From Lysinibacillus timonensis (GTDB lineage: Bacteria > Bacillota > Bacilli > Bacillales_A > Planococcaceae): a stretch of DNA of 64,000 nucleotides. The notes below the pieces were generated by a model that was not told where the DNA came from, ran no database searches, and was given only the letters and a program-made list of their open reading frames with translations. Made by a program: the position numbers and the translations under genes. The stretch is taken from NCBI RefSeq assembly GCF_900291985.1, contig NZ_LT985980.1, positions 4,156,245 to 4,220,244 of the forward strand. Direction: 5' to 3'. This document shows positions 56,014 through 64,000 of this stretch, piece after piece. Within the stretch, counting starts at the first letter, position 1; each line of letters begins with the position of its first letter.

Positions 56014-58797
56014 ATGGAAAGTCAGAAATATGTAATTGTGGATTTGGAAACGACCGGTCATTCACCAGCCAGTGGGGATCGAATGATTCAAATTGCAATG
56101 GTTATTATGAGAAATTGGGAGATAGAAAAGACTTTTACAACCTTCATTCATCCAGGAAAATCCATTCCTTTGTTTATACAAGACCTAACCAATATTACAG
56201 ACAATGATGTGAAGGATGCTTCTCCATTTGAAGCTCATGCGGATTATATTTATGAATTAATGCAGGATGCAATATTCGTTGCACATAATGCAGATTTTGA
56301 TTTGTCCTTTTTACAAGCTGAATTTGTTCGTGCGGGGTTACCGAAGTGGAGAGGCAAGAAAATAGATACAGTCGAACTGGCAAAAATTTTATTTCCGCTA
56401 TCCCTTAGCTTTAAATTAGGTGATCTTGCTTTAGATTTAAATATACCTTTGGATCAGGCACATCGAGCAGATGATGATGCTATGGCGTGTGCTCTTTTAT
56501 TAAAAAAATGTTGGCATGAGTTGTTATTACTACCGGTTAAAACGTTAGAACAACTTCATAAACATTCATTCCGTTTAAAATCAAATATTTCTCAATTATT
56601 CTTTGATGCATTGCAATTAAGAAGAAATAGCATACCAGATGATTCCGATATCGTTTATTATCGACATTTGGCTTTAAGAAAAAAAGTTGAGATGCAAAAT
56701 TTAACGAAAAACTATCATACTCACTACCCAATTTTAACTGCTGATAAGATTACATTATTTAAGAATGGGATAAAGGATTTCGAAGAACGTCCGAAACAAT
56801 TTGAGATGATGGACATTATATGGGATAGCTTGAAAGAAAAGCGCGAAGTTGTTATTGAGGCTTCAACAGGGATTGGGAAAACGTTAGGTTATCTATTACC
56901 TGCGATTCTCTATATAAAGCAATATGGATATAAAATATGTATTAGCACATATACTTCGCATCTATTAGATCAGTTATTAAATAGTGAAATCCCAAAAATA
57001 GAGCAAATACTTGATGATCGAATTAATGTAGTGTCATTAAAAGGGATGCAAAACTATATCGATATTGAACGGTTTGAGCAGATGATGGGAATGAATGATT
57101 TATCATATGATGAAACATTGACTTGCTTGCAAATAATCGTTTGGCTAACCAAAACAGAAACAGGTGATATGAGTGAATTAACTGTTTCAGGTGGGGGTCA
57201 ACTATTTTTAGAAAAAGTTAGAAAGATTCCAGGTGGGTCAGTTAATCAAACTAAAAATCCTTTTGATTATTATGAAAAGGCAATAGAAGCTAGCGAGAAA
57301 GCAGATATTATCATAACGAACCATTCGATGTTAATTGCAGACTTAAATAGACGAGAACCTATATTCCAAAATATAGCCGGTTTTATTATTGATGAAGCAC
57401 ATCATTTCGTGCAAGCAGCAGCAGGTCGTGAAGAAGCGATTTTATCCTATACGAATTGGAAATATGCTTTTGGGCAAATTGGTCTATCAATAGATAATCA
57501 GCTATTCACTAATATGAAAAAAGTTGTACAAAAGTACAGCATTGTTCCACTATCAATCATGCATCAACTGGAAAGAAAGTTAATGCAACTTTTAGAGTTA
57601 TTTGACAAGAAAATGAACTACATCGCCCAAAAGATGAAAAAGTCTTCTTATCAAAATAAACACGATTCTAAACAAATAGCATTTTTAAAAGACCTCGAAC
57701 TAGAACACGGGAATTTTGAAGAACTGTCAACATTAATTCAAGGTTGGATTGACCTTGCAGAGAATGTAATCACACGCTTTGAGAAAAGTGTGGAACAAAT
57801 TGCAATAGAACACGTTGCTATATTAGAACAATGGAAGTATTGGATTCGAGAATTCAAAATAAAAGCTTCTGAATGGGATGAAATATTCTCGTCTGAACAA
57901 GAATATTTTTCAAGTTGGGTTGAAATGGATTACCGTAATATTCCTGGTAGTATCCGAATATTAAAGAAACCAATTGATGTAAAAGAAGTAATCCATCAGT
58001 TATTTGAAGAAGCACGCAACACCAGTTCGATTATTTGGACTTCTGGAACTATGACCGTACCAAAAAATAAGCGTTTTATTGCGGATCAACTAGGCATTCA
58101 TGCAGAAGTTCCAATTTATTCATTACAAGCGAGTAGCGAGTATTATAGTGGTGCAAAAGCTTATATCGTTAAAGATATGCCAGACATTCAAGCTGTTTCA
58201 CAAAGTGATTATGTTGAGTCGATCGCACTGGCTATTACGAGTATTGTTCGAACAACAAACGGTCGTTGTTTCGTTTTATTTACTGCTCAAGACATGCTTC
58301 GTAATACGGTAGAATTAATTCAAGAAAGTGAACTTTTACAAGAATACTTAATATTTGCACAGGGTGTTACACCAGGAAGTCGTACAAGATTGTTGAAGTC
58401 ATTCCAAAAATTTAATCATTCTGTCTTATTTGGTACCAATAGTTTTTGGGAGGGGGTTGACGTTCCAGGAGATGGATTATCTGTAATTATTGTAGTCCGA
58501 CTTCCATTTACAGCACCAGATGAGCCTACATTTAAAGCAAAATCCATAAAGTTACAAGATCAAGGACGTAATCCATTTAAAGACCTATCATTACCAGAGG
58601 CAATTATTAGATTTAAACAAGGTTTCGGCAGATTGATTAGAACTTCTTCTGATAAAGGGGCATTTATTGTACTTGATCGTAGAATTGAAACAAAATCATA
58701 CGGAATTGAATTTATCGAGTCATTACCGCCAATCTCGGTTAAAAAACTAACATTACAAGATATGGTTTTAGAACTAGAACATTGGTATAATAGCTAA
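56014..58797 (+). CDS. dinG: DinG-type helicase with N-terminal DnaQ-like exonuclease domain
   Basis: A 927-residue Firmicutes DinG. Residues ~1-170 form a DEDDh 3'-5' exonuclease (VDLETTG with Asp10/Glu12, HNADFDLSF, HRADDDA). The rest is an XPD/DinG-like superfamily 2 helicase with Walker A ASTGIGKT (~278-285), DEAH at ~459 and motif VI RFKQGFGRLIRT. No four-cysteine iron-sulfur cluster is obvious, as in B. subtilis DinG, whose main shown activity is exonuclease. I chose the ATG at 56014, which aligns with the B. subtilis start; 55990 has no ribosome site. Confidence 0.93.
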   Translation: MESQKYVIVDLETTGHSPASGDRMIQIAMVIMRNWEIEKTFTTFIHPGKSIPLFIQDLTNITDNDVKDASPFEAHADYIYELMQDAIFVAHNADFDLSFLQAEFVRAGLPKWRGKKIDTVELAKILFPLSLSFKLGDLALDLNIPLDQAHRADDDAMACALLLKKCWHELLLLPVKTLEQLHKHSFRLKSNISQLFFDALQLRRNSIPDDSDIVYYRHLALRKKVEMQNLTKNYHTHYPILTADKITLFKNGIKDFEERPKQFEMMDIIWDSLKEKREVVIEASTGIGKTLGYLLPAILYIKQYGYKICISTYTSHLLDQLLNSEIPKIEQILDDRINVVSLKGMQNYIDIERFEQMMGMNDLSYDETLTCLQIIVWLTKTETGDMSELTVSGGGQLFLEKVRKIPGGSVNQTKNPFDYYEKAIEASEKADIIITNHSMLIADLNRREPIFQNIAGFIIDEAHHFVQAAAGREEAILSYTNWKYAFGQIGLSIDNQLFTNMKKVVQKYSIVPLSIMHQLERKLMQLLELFDKKMNYIAQKMKKSSYQNKHDSKQIAFLKDLELEHGNFEELSTLIQGWIDLAENVITRFEKSVEQIAIEHVAILEQWKYWIREFKIKASEWDEIFSSEQEYFSSWVEMDYRNIPGSIRILKKPIDVKEVIHQLFEEARNTSSIIWTSGTMTVPKNKRFIADQLGIHAEVPIYSLQASSEYYSGAKAYIVKDMPDIQAVSQSDYVESIALAITSIVRTTNGRCFVLFTAQDMLRNTVELIQESELLQEYLIFAQGVTPGSRTRLLKSFQKFNHSVLFGTNSFWEGVDVPGDGLSVIIVVRLPFTAPDEPTFKAKSIKLQDQGRNPFKDLSLPEAIIRFKQGFGRLIRTSSDKGAFIVLDRRIETKSYGIEFIESLPPISVKKLTLQDMVLELEHWYNS

Positions 58798-58825
58798 GAT
58801 GAGGAAAGAAAGCAGGTTGACATAG

Positions 58826-59332
58826 ATGGATAAAAATAGAAATGGTCAAATAAAGAATTGGGTAATATTTATCGCACTCTTTATTTTATCGATGTCACTT
58901 GTCATCTCGTTTCTAATAATTTCACAAGCCATGGCGCCTATAAAAGATATAGAAAAAAAAGCGGAAGATTTAGCTCTCTCTACAAATTCGATAGCTGTTA
59001 TTACAGAGTCTTACATTTACAATGGTAATAAACCGTACGTTACAATCTTCGGGGAGGATGAAGAGGGTAACGGAAAAGCAGTGTTTGTTCCAATCAGTTT
59101 AGAAGAAAATTCGATTCAGGAAGTATACTTGCAAAACGGAATCACGAGACAACAAGCTTTATCGATAATAGATAATGAAAAAGATGTAAAAGAAGTACTT
59201 CACGCTAAACTAGGTTTTGAAGAAGCAGGGGTAGTTTGGGAAATTGCCTACACTAACAATTCTGAAAAACTGAATTATGTCTATATTCTATTTAATGACG
59301 GACAATGGTGGAAACGAATTTTGAACTTATAG
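58826..59332 (+). CDS. ypmB: YpmB-like membrane-anchored protein
   Basis: A 168-residue protein with an N-terminal membrane anchor (~11-32) and an extracellular region of the DUF5590/PepSY-like type (~45-168; VWEIAYTNNSEKLNYVYI, GQWWKRI). It lies between dinG and aspB as in B. subtilis. The small gene ypmA that B. subtilis has before it is absent. Function unknown. The ATG at 58826 has only a weak AGCAGGT upstream. Confidence 0.85.
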   Translation: MDKNRNGQIKNWVIFIALFILSMSLVISFLIISQAMAPIKDIEKKAEDLALSTNSIAVITESYIYNGNKPYVTIFGEDEEGNGKAVFVPISLEENSIQEVYLQNGITRQQALSIIDNEKDVKEVLHAKLGFEEAGVVWEIAYTNNSEKLNYVYILFNDGQWWKRILNL

Positions 59333-59346
59333 AGGAGTAGATACTG

Positions 59347-60540
59347 ATGAATCAATTACTTGCAAACCGAGTAAAAACACTAACACCGTCTACAACACTT
59401 GCTATTACAGCAAAAGCAAACGAATTAAAAGCCCAAGGTATTAACGTAATTGGATTAGGAGCTGGGGAACCAGATTTTAATACACCACAAAACATTATTG
59501 ATGCAGCAAGCGATTCTATGAATAAAGGCTTTACAAAATATACACCAGCTGGGGGACTTCCAGCATTAAAGGATGCTATTATTAATAAGCTTCAACAAGA
59601 TAACAACCTTTCATATCAAAGGAATGAAGTAATTGTTGGTATTGGCGCAAAACATATCCTTTATACTCTTTTCCAAGTAATTCTAAATGATGGAGATGAA
59701 GTGATTATTCCAATTCCATATTGGGTATCGTATCCAGAACAAGTTAAACTTGCTGGTGGAGTCCCTGTTTATATTGAAAGTTCAAGTGAACAAAATTATA
59801 AAATAACAGCAGAGCAATTACGAAATGCTATAACAGATAAAACAAAAGCTGTAATAATCAATTCTCCTAGCAATCCATCTGGAATGGTTTATACAAAAGA
59901 AGAGTTAGCAGAATTAGCAGCTGTTTGTGTTGAAAAAAATATATTAATCGTATCAGATGAAATCTATGAAAAACTTTTATACAATGGTGTCACTCATTAC
60001 TCGATTGCACAGCTTTCTGAAGAAGTGAAAGCATTAACTGTTGTTGTAAATGGTGTGGCAAAATCTCACTCTATGACGGGCTGGCGTATTGGTTATGCTG
60101 CAGGAAATGCTGATATTATTAAATCGATGACAGATTTAGCTTCACATTCAACTTCTAACCCAACTACGACATCACAATACGCAACAATTGAAGCATATAA
60201 TGGTCCACAAGACTCTGTTGAAGAAATGAGAAAAGCTTTTGAATCGAGATTAGAAGTAATTTATCCAAAATTAAATGCAATTCCTGGCTTTAAAGTAATA
60301 AAACCACAAGGAGCATTCTATTTATTACCTGACGTTAGTGAAGCAGCTGAGAAAACAGGATATTCATCAGTTGATGAGTTTGCTACAGCTTTATTAACCG
60401 AAGCGAACGTGGCGGTTATACCGGGTTCTGGTTTCGGTGTACCATCAACAATACGATTAAGTTATGCAACATCATTAGAATTATTAGAAGAAGCTGTATC
60501 TCGTATGGAGAACTTTGTTAAATCCAAATGGCAAGATTAA
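59347..60540 (+). CDS. aspB: Aspartate aminotransferase
   Basis: A 397-residue class I PLP aminotransferase linking oxaloacetate and aspartate. PLP lysine is Lys239 in GVAKSHSMTGWRIGYA; NSPSNPSGMVY, SDEIYEKL and GAGEPDFNTP are conserved. It precedes asnS by 27 nt; the pair would supply aspartate and use its product asparagine. The ATG at 59347 follows AGAGGAG. Confidence 0.95.
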   Translation: MNQLLANRVKTLTPSTTLAITAKANELKAQGINVIGLGAGEPDFNTPQNIIDAASDSMNKGFTKYTPAGGLPALKDAIINKLQQDNNLSYQRNEVIVGIGAKHILYTLFQVILNDGDEVIIPIPYWVSYPEQVKLAGGVPVYIESSSEQNYKITAEQLRNAITDKTKAVIINSPSNPSGMVYTKEELAELAAVCVEKNILIVSDEIYEKLLYNGVTHYSIAQLSEEVKALTVVVNGVAKSHSMTGWRIGYAAGNADIIKSMTDLASHSTSNPTTTSQYATIEAYNGPQDSVEEMRKAFESRLEVIYPKLNAIPGFKVIKPQGAFYLLPDVSEAAEKTGYSSVDEFATALLTEANVAVIPGSGFGVPSTIRLSYATSLELLEEAVSRMENFVKSKWQD

Positions 60541-60567
60541 AAAATTAGATAGTTCTTGGAGGCAATT

Positions 60568-61863
60568 ATGAAAAAAATTACGATTCAAGAAATGCCGAAT
60601 TTTATTGGTGAAACTGTTAAATTAGGGGTATGGCTTGCAAATAAGCGCTCTAGTGGGAAAATTGCTTTCTTACAATTACGTGACGGAACTGGTTTTGTGC
60701 AAGGAGTTCTTGTCAAAGAAGAAGTAGGAGAAGAGATTTTCAGTTTAGCGAAAAGTTTAACACAAGAAACATCGATGTATATTACGGGCGTTGTAAAAGA
60801 AGATGAACGATCAAGTTTTGGTTGTGAATTAGCTGTTTCGTCAATCGAGGTCATTCAAATTGCTCAAGACTATCCAATTACACCAAAGGAACATGGGGTA
60901 GAGTTCCTAATGGATAATCGTCATCTTTGGTTAAGATCACGTAAGCAACATGCCATAATGAAAATTCGTAATGAAGTAATACGTGCAACATACGAATTTT
61001 TCAATACGAACGGATTTGTTAAGGTTGATCCACCAATACTGACTGGTTCTGCACCTGAGGGTACATCTGAGCTATTCCAAACGAAATATTTTGACGAAGA
61101 TGCTTATCTATCACAATCTGGACAACTTTATATGGAAGCAGCCGCAATGGCCTTAGGTAAAGTATTTTCATTTGGTCCAACTTTTCGTGCGGAAAAATCT
61201 AAAACACGACGTCACTTAATTGAGTTTTGGATGATTGAGCCTGAGATGGCCTTTGTGGAATTCGAAGAAAATTTAGAGGTACAAGAACAGTATGTTTCTT
61301 ACATTGTTCAATCAGTACTTAAAAATTGTAAAATCGAGTTAGAGCGTTTGGGAAGAGATGTATCTAAGCTAGAAAAAATTCAAGCTCCATTTCCACGCAT
61401 TTCTTATGATGAGGCTATTCAATACCTACAAGATGAAGGTTTTACAGATATTCAGTGGGGGGATGATTTCGGAGCCCCTCACGAAACAGCAATAGCCCAA
61501 AAGTATGATAAGCCTGTATTTATAACATGCTATCCTGTCGGTATTAAACCTTTTTACATGCAGCCACATCCTGAAAGAGATGACGTTGTTCTCTGTGCCG
61601 ACTTAATTGCGCCAGAAGGGTATGGAGAAATTATTGGTGGTTCTGAACGTATTTACGACTATGATTTATTAAAACAACGTATTGCTGAACATCAACTAGA
61701 TGAACAAGCTTATGCTTGGTATTTAGATTTACGTAAGCAAGGTTCTGTACCTCATTCTGGATTCGGTTTAGGTTTAGAGAGAACAGTTGCGTGGATAAGT
61801 GGTGCGGAACATGTCCGTGAATGTATTCCATTCCCTAGATTACTCAACCGACTTTACCCATAG
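60568..61863 (+). CDS. asnS: Asparaginyl-tRNA synthetase
   Basis: A 431-residue class IIb aminoacyl-tRNA synthetase. An N-terminal OB-fold anticodon-binding domain (~15-100) precedes the catalytic core with motif 2 [24 protein letters not shown] and motif 3 [12 protein letters not shown]. Features distinguish it from AspRS mainly through context and length. I chose the ATG at 60568, 7 nt after TTGGAGG; the in-frame ATG at 60556 overlaps that site. Confidence 0.95.
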   Translation: MKKITIQEMPNFIGETVKLGVWLANKRSSGKIAFLQLRDGTGFVQGVLVKEEVGEEIFSLAKSLTQETSMYITGVVKEDERSSFGCELAVSSIEVIQIAQDYPITPKEHGVEFLMDNRHLWLRSRKQHAIMKIRNEVIRATYEFFNTNGFVKVDPPILTGSAPEGTSELFQTKYFDEDAYLSQSGQLYMEAAAMALGKVFSFGPTFRAEKSKTRRHLIEFWMIEPEMAFVEFEENLEVQEQYVSYIVQSVLKNCKIELERLGRDVSKLEKIQAPFPRISYDEAIQYLQDEGFTDIQWGDDFGAPHETAIAQKYDKPVFITCYPVGIKPFYMQPHPERDDVVLCADLIAPEGYGEIIGGSERIYDYDLLKQRIAEHQLDEQAYAWYLDLRKQGSVPHSGFGLGLERTVAWISGAEHVRECIPFPRLLNRLYP

Positions 61864-62022
61864 AATAAGGTGCTTTCTTGTACAGTTTTAAATTATAAAA
61901 ACGTTACCTACTCGTTAGATATGCTTTTCCGGCAACGATACAGTAGAGTAGAAGTATTACGAGCTAACGTGCAAAGTTATTCATAAACGGAGCACGTTAT
62001 TCTTCCATAAATACAAAAAAAG

Positions 62023-62045
62023 CGTCCGTTAAAAACGGACGTTTT
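62023..62045 (+). terminator. Terminator after asnS
   Basis: Perfect 8-bp stem CGTCCGTT/AACGGACG with a 3-nt loop, followed by TTTT. The preceding ~155 bp show no gene. Confidence 0.75.
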
Positions 62046-62077
62046 CATTTACATCTGTGAAAAAGGGTGAAATCATC

Positions 62078-62800
62078 ATGCATGAAAAAAATGATCGACT
62101 TCGTAAATGGACAGAGCAAAAGACGGTATCTATTCCTCTACTTTTTTTCAAGCATTATAAGGAATTAAAAATAACAGATGAAGAAGCAATCATCCTCATG
62201 CAATTAATAGCTTTTCATACGGAAAATAATGATTTTCCCACGCCAAATGACTTAGAAAAAAGAGTGCATATAAATATAAATGACATAACCGTACATTTGC
62301 AGCGTTTAATGCAAAAAGGACTACTTGAAATTACGCAAGGGGTAGACCTATCAGGTAAACTTTTTGAAAAGTATTCGCTATACCCACTCTGGGAACGGAT
62401 CCTAAATTTTCTTGAATCGAGTCAAATACAACATGAAAAGATTAGTAAGAAAAATGATGAGGGCGAATTGTTTTCAATTTTTGAGCAAGAGTTTGGACGA
62501 TTGTTATCACCAATGGAAATTGAGACGATTTCAATGTGGCTTGATGTAGATCATCATTCTTTAGAGGTAATCAAAGCGGCATTAAAGGAATCCGTAGTAG
62601 CTGGAAAAGTAAATTTACGCTATATAGATCGAATTTTATTTGAGTGGAAAAAGAAAAATATTACTACTTTAAAACAAGTAGAACAACACTCAAAACAATA
62701 TCACCAAAAAACAACATCACATACACCAACCACTAAAACAAACCCAGTAGAAAATACACCTAAAGTTTCGTTTTATAACTGGTTAGATGAAAGAGAATAG
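62078..62800 (+). CDS. dnaD: Primosomal protein DnaD
   Basis: A 240-residue replication-restart and initiation protein. It has an N-terminal winged-helix DnaD domain (~1-100) and the C-terminal DnaB/DnaD domain (~130-200; FEQEFGRLLSPMEIETISMW, ending IDRILFEWKKKNI). It acts with DnaA, DnaB and DnaI in helicase loading. The ATG at 62078 is 8-10 nt after AAAAGGGTGA; the in-frame GTG at 62057 precedes that site. nth and ypoC follow as in B. subtilis. Confidence 0.95.
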   Translation: MHEKNDRLRKWTEQKTVSIPLLFFKHYKELKITDEEAIILMQLIAFHTENNDFPTPNDLEKRVHININDITVHLQRLMQKGLLEITQGVDLSGKLFEKYSLYPLWERILNFLESSQIQHEKISKKNDEGELFSIFEQEFGRLLSPMEIETISMWLDVDHHSLEVIKAALKESVVAGKVNLRYIDRILFEWKKKNITTLKQVEQHSKQYHQKTTSHTPTTKTNPVENTPKVSFYNWLDERE

Positions 62801-62812
62801 GGGGAGAGCGTT

Positions 62813-63472
62813 GTGCTTACGAAAAAACAATGGGAGCATTGTTTAGATGAAATGGATAATATGTTCCCAGATGCACATTGTGAGCTCGTACACGATAACC
62901 CGTTTGAGTTAACAATTGCAACATTACTATCAGCACAATGTACTGATGCTCTAGTTAATAAAGTAACTAAAAGCTTATTTCAAAAATATAAAACACCTGA
63001 GGATTATTTAGCAGTTCCTTTAGAAGAATTACAGCAAGATATACGTTCTATTGGACTATATCGAAATAAGGCAAAAAATATTCAACTACTATGTGAAAAA
63101 CTAATTAAGGAATTTGAAGGGGAAATCCCACAAACTCGAGAAGAACTAGTAACTTTACCGGGTGTTGGTAGAAAAACCGCGAATGTTGTATTGTCGGTAG
63201 CCTTTGATATTCCTGCTTTAGCAGTAGATACCCATGTAGAACGTGTCTCAAAGCGTTTAGGTCTATGCCGGTTAAAAGATACGGTTTTAGAAGTTGAGGA
63301 GACTATTATGAAAAAAACTCCGAAAGAGAAATGGTCTAAAACTCACCATCAATTAATATTTTTTGGCCGCTATCACTGTAAAGCACAAAACCCTCAATGT
63401 GGAAAATGCCCACTACTAGATGATTGCCGTGAAGGACAAAAACGATTAAAAAAGGGTTTGGTGAAATCATGA
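62813..63472 (+). CDS. nth: Endonuclease III
   Basis: A 219-residue base-excision-repair DNA glycosylase/AP lyase for oxidised pyrimidines. The helix-hairpin-helix LPGVGRKTANVVL contains catalytic Lys121; Asp139 follows in AVDTHVERVS. The [4Fe-4S] ligands Cys189, Cys196, Cys199 and Cys205 keep the C-x6-C-x2-C-x5-C pattern. The start is GTG at 62813 after GGGGGAG. It overlaps ypoC by 4 nt. Confidence 0.97.
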   Translation: MLTKKQWEHCLDEMDNMFPDAHCELVHDNPFELTIATLLSAQCTDALVNKVTKSLFQKYKTPEDYLAVPLEELQQDIRSIGLYRNKAKNIQLLCEKLIKEFEGEIPQTREELVTLPGVGRKTANVVLSVAFDIPALAVDTHVERVSKRLGLCRLKDTVLEVEETIMKKTPKEKWSKTHHQLIFFGRYHCKAQNPQCGKCPLLDDCREGQKRLKKGLVKS

Positions 63473-63825
63473 TTTCATGTAATCCCGAAACAATTCAAAA
63501 AGAAGTAACGGATCCCTTCTTTTCTCAATGGGATATGTTAAGCATCAAGATTCATGAAGCACATGAACAAAGAAATGGACAAGCAAAAAGGTTAATGGAA
63601 GAAGGAATATCATTATTTGAACAATTAATCGTTCAGTGTTCAAGCACTGAAGAACAATCGATTACTATGAATAATGAATACGAGGTGTTACCTTTAAATG
63701 GTTTAGAGCGTTTATCTTTTATTAAAGCTAGACCTGCACAATATGCTTGTTACAGACAGTTAGATGAATTATTTAAAGAAACGAAAAAAAAACTTGCCCG
63801 CCTCAGAATAAAGGCAAGAAAATAG
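63469..63825 (+). CDS. ypoC: YpoC-like conserved protein
   Basis: A 118-residue soluble, mostly helical protein found after nth in Bacillales, overlapping nth by 4 nt. Conserved-looking segments include LPLNGLERLSFIKARPAQYACYRQLDELF, split over residues ~68-100. Function unknown. In B. subtilis ponA follows; here a group II intron end lies about 50 bp downstream on the opposite strand. Confidence 0.8.
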   Translation: MISCNPETIQKEVTDPFFSQWDMLSIKIHEAHEQRNGQAKRLMEEGISLFEQLIVQCSSTEEQSITMNNEYEVLPLNGLERLSFIKARPAQYACYRQLDELFKETKKKLARLRIKARK

Positions 63826-63876
63826 TAGAGAATACTTTAAATACTTGATAAATTTACAAGTGTAAAACCTTTCAAA

Positions 63877-64000
63877 ATCGAGTAGGAAACTAGCCATTAA
63901 TTGGCTAGTCGACCTCTCACACCACCGTACGTACGGTTCCGTATACGGCGGTTCAATAACTTAAGTATCGACGCTCATACAAATAATTAAGGTCCTTTAT
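63877..64000 (-). mobile_element. 3' end of a group II intron (domains V and VI), rest beyond window
   Basis: On the minus strand, the 32-nt segment complementary to 63921-63952 folds as domain V: 9-bp stem ACCGCCGTA/TACGGTGGT with a CGC triad, 2-nt CG bulge on the 3' side, and an upper TACG/CGTA stem with a GAAC loop. Domain VI follows as the hairpin ACTAGCCA/TGGCTAGT (63889-63909), and the sequence ends CTACTCGAT near 63877, with the terminal AY expected of group II introns. A CGC triad fits the bacterial class C type. The rest of the intron lies outside the window. Confidence 0.75.
63953..64000 (-). CDS. Possible C-terminal tail of the intron-encoded reverse transcriptase/maturase
   Basis: A minus-strand frame is open from the window edge for 15 codons (ending LNYLYERRYLSY) to TGA at 63953-63955, immediately before domain V, where intron ORFs commonly end. 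Too short to identify the protein by itself. Confidence 0.35.
   Translation of the reverse strand: MKDLNYLYERRYLSY

Overview
The window is AT-rich Firmicutes DNA whose gene order closely follows the fabI-ypoC part of the Bacillus subtilis chromosome (fer-ypbB-recQ, sleB-ypeB, cmk-rpsA, der-gpsA, spoIVA-hbs-folE-mtrB-hepS-menG-hepT-ndk-cheR, the aro cluster, qcrABC, dapB-mgsA-bshA-cca-birA-panBCD-dinG, aspB-asnS-dnaD-nth-ypoC). Spore genes (sleB, ypeB, spoIVA, yphE/yphF), bacillithiol genes (bshA, ypdA) and S-layer homology domains point to an endospore-forming, S-layer-bearing member of the Bacillales. A Planococcaceae-type genus such as Lysinibacillus, Ureibacillus or Solibacillus is my inference from gene content, not from a search.

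Layout. 1-5.5 kb: an accessory uptake operon. A truncated surface protein (alpha/alpha-barrel plus three SLH domains), a DUF4430 lipoprotein and a complete ECF transporter (EcfT, fused EcfA-EcfA, S component) lie in one tightly coupled run. The two extracellular proteins together resemble the two domains of animal intrinsic factor/transcobalamin, so vitamin B12 or a related corrinoid is the leading substrate guess. 5.5-12.7 kb: fabI with a FapR-type operator, a DUF1129 membrane protein, ferredoxin, ypbB-recQ, ypbE, ypbG and ypdA. 12.7-23.8 kb: asparaginase, prsW, the germination pair sleB-ypeB, a PilZ protein, cmk, rpsA, der, gpsA, yphE and yphF. 23.8-26.4 kb: a dense array of long hairpin repeats, then spoIVA, which appears to start at AUA behind a sigma-E-type promoter.

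26.5-39.5 kb: hbs, folE-mtrB, menaquinone genes hepS-menG-hepT, ndk, cheR, and aroC-aroB-aroH-hisC-tyrA-aroA without the trp operon that B. subtilis carries inside this cluster. 39.5-48.7 kb: ypiA, ypiB, ypiF, the cytochrome bc complex qcrABC, ypjA, a membrane zinc peptidase, a 35-codon ORF, ypjC, ypjD, dapB and mgsA. 49-54.6 kb: bshA-cca-birA and the pantothenate operon panBCD behind an attenuator-like leader. 54.9-55.8 kb: a 15-copy 52-bp minisatellite. 56-63.8 kb: dinG, ypmB, aspB, asnS, dnaD, nth, ypoC. At the right edge lies the 3' end of a group II intron on the minus strand.

Most genes are ordinary core genes. The unusual parts are the ECF/intrinsic-factor-like operon, the repeat arrays at 12.8, 24 and 55 kb, the AUA start of spoIVA, the panB leader, and the intron end. 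No rRNA, tRNA or CRISPR array was seen.
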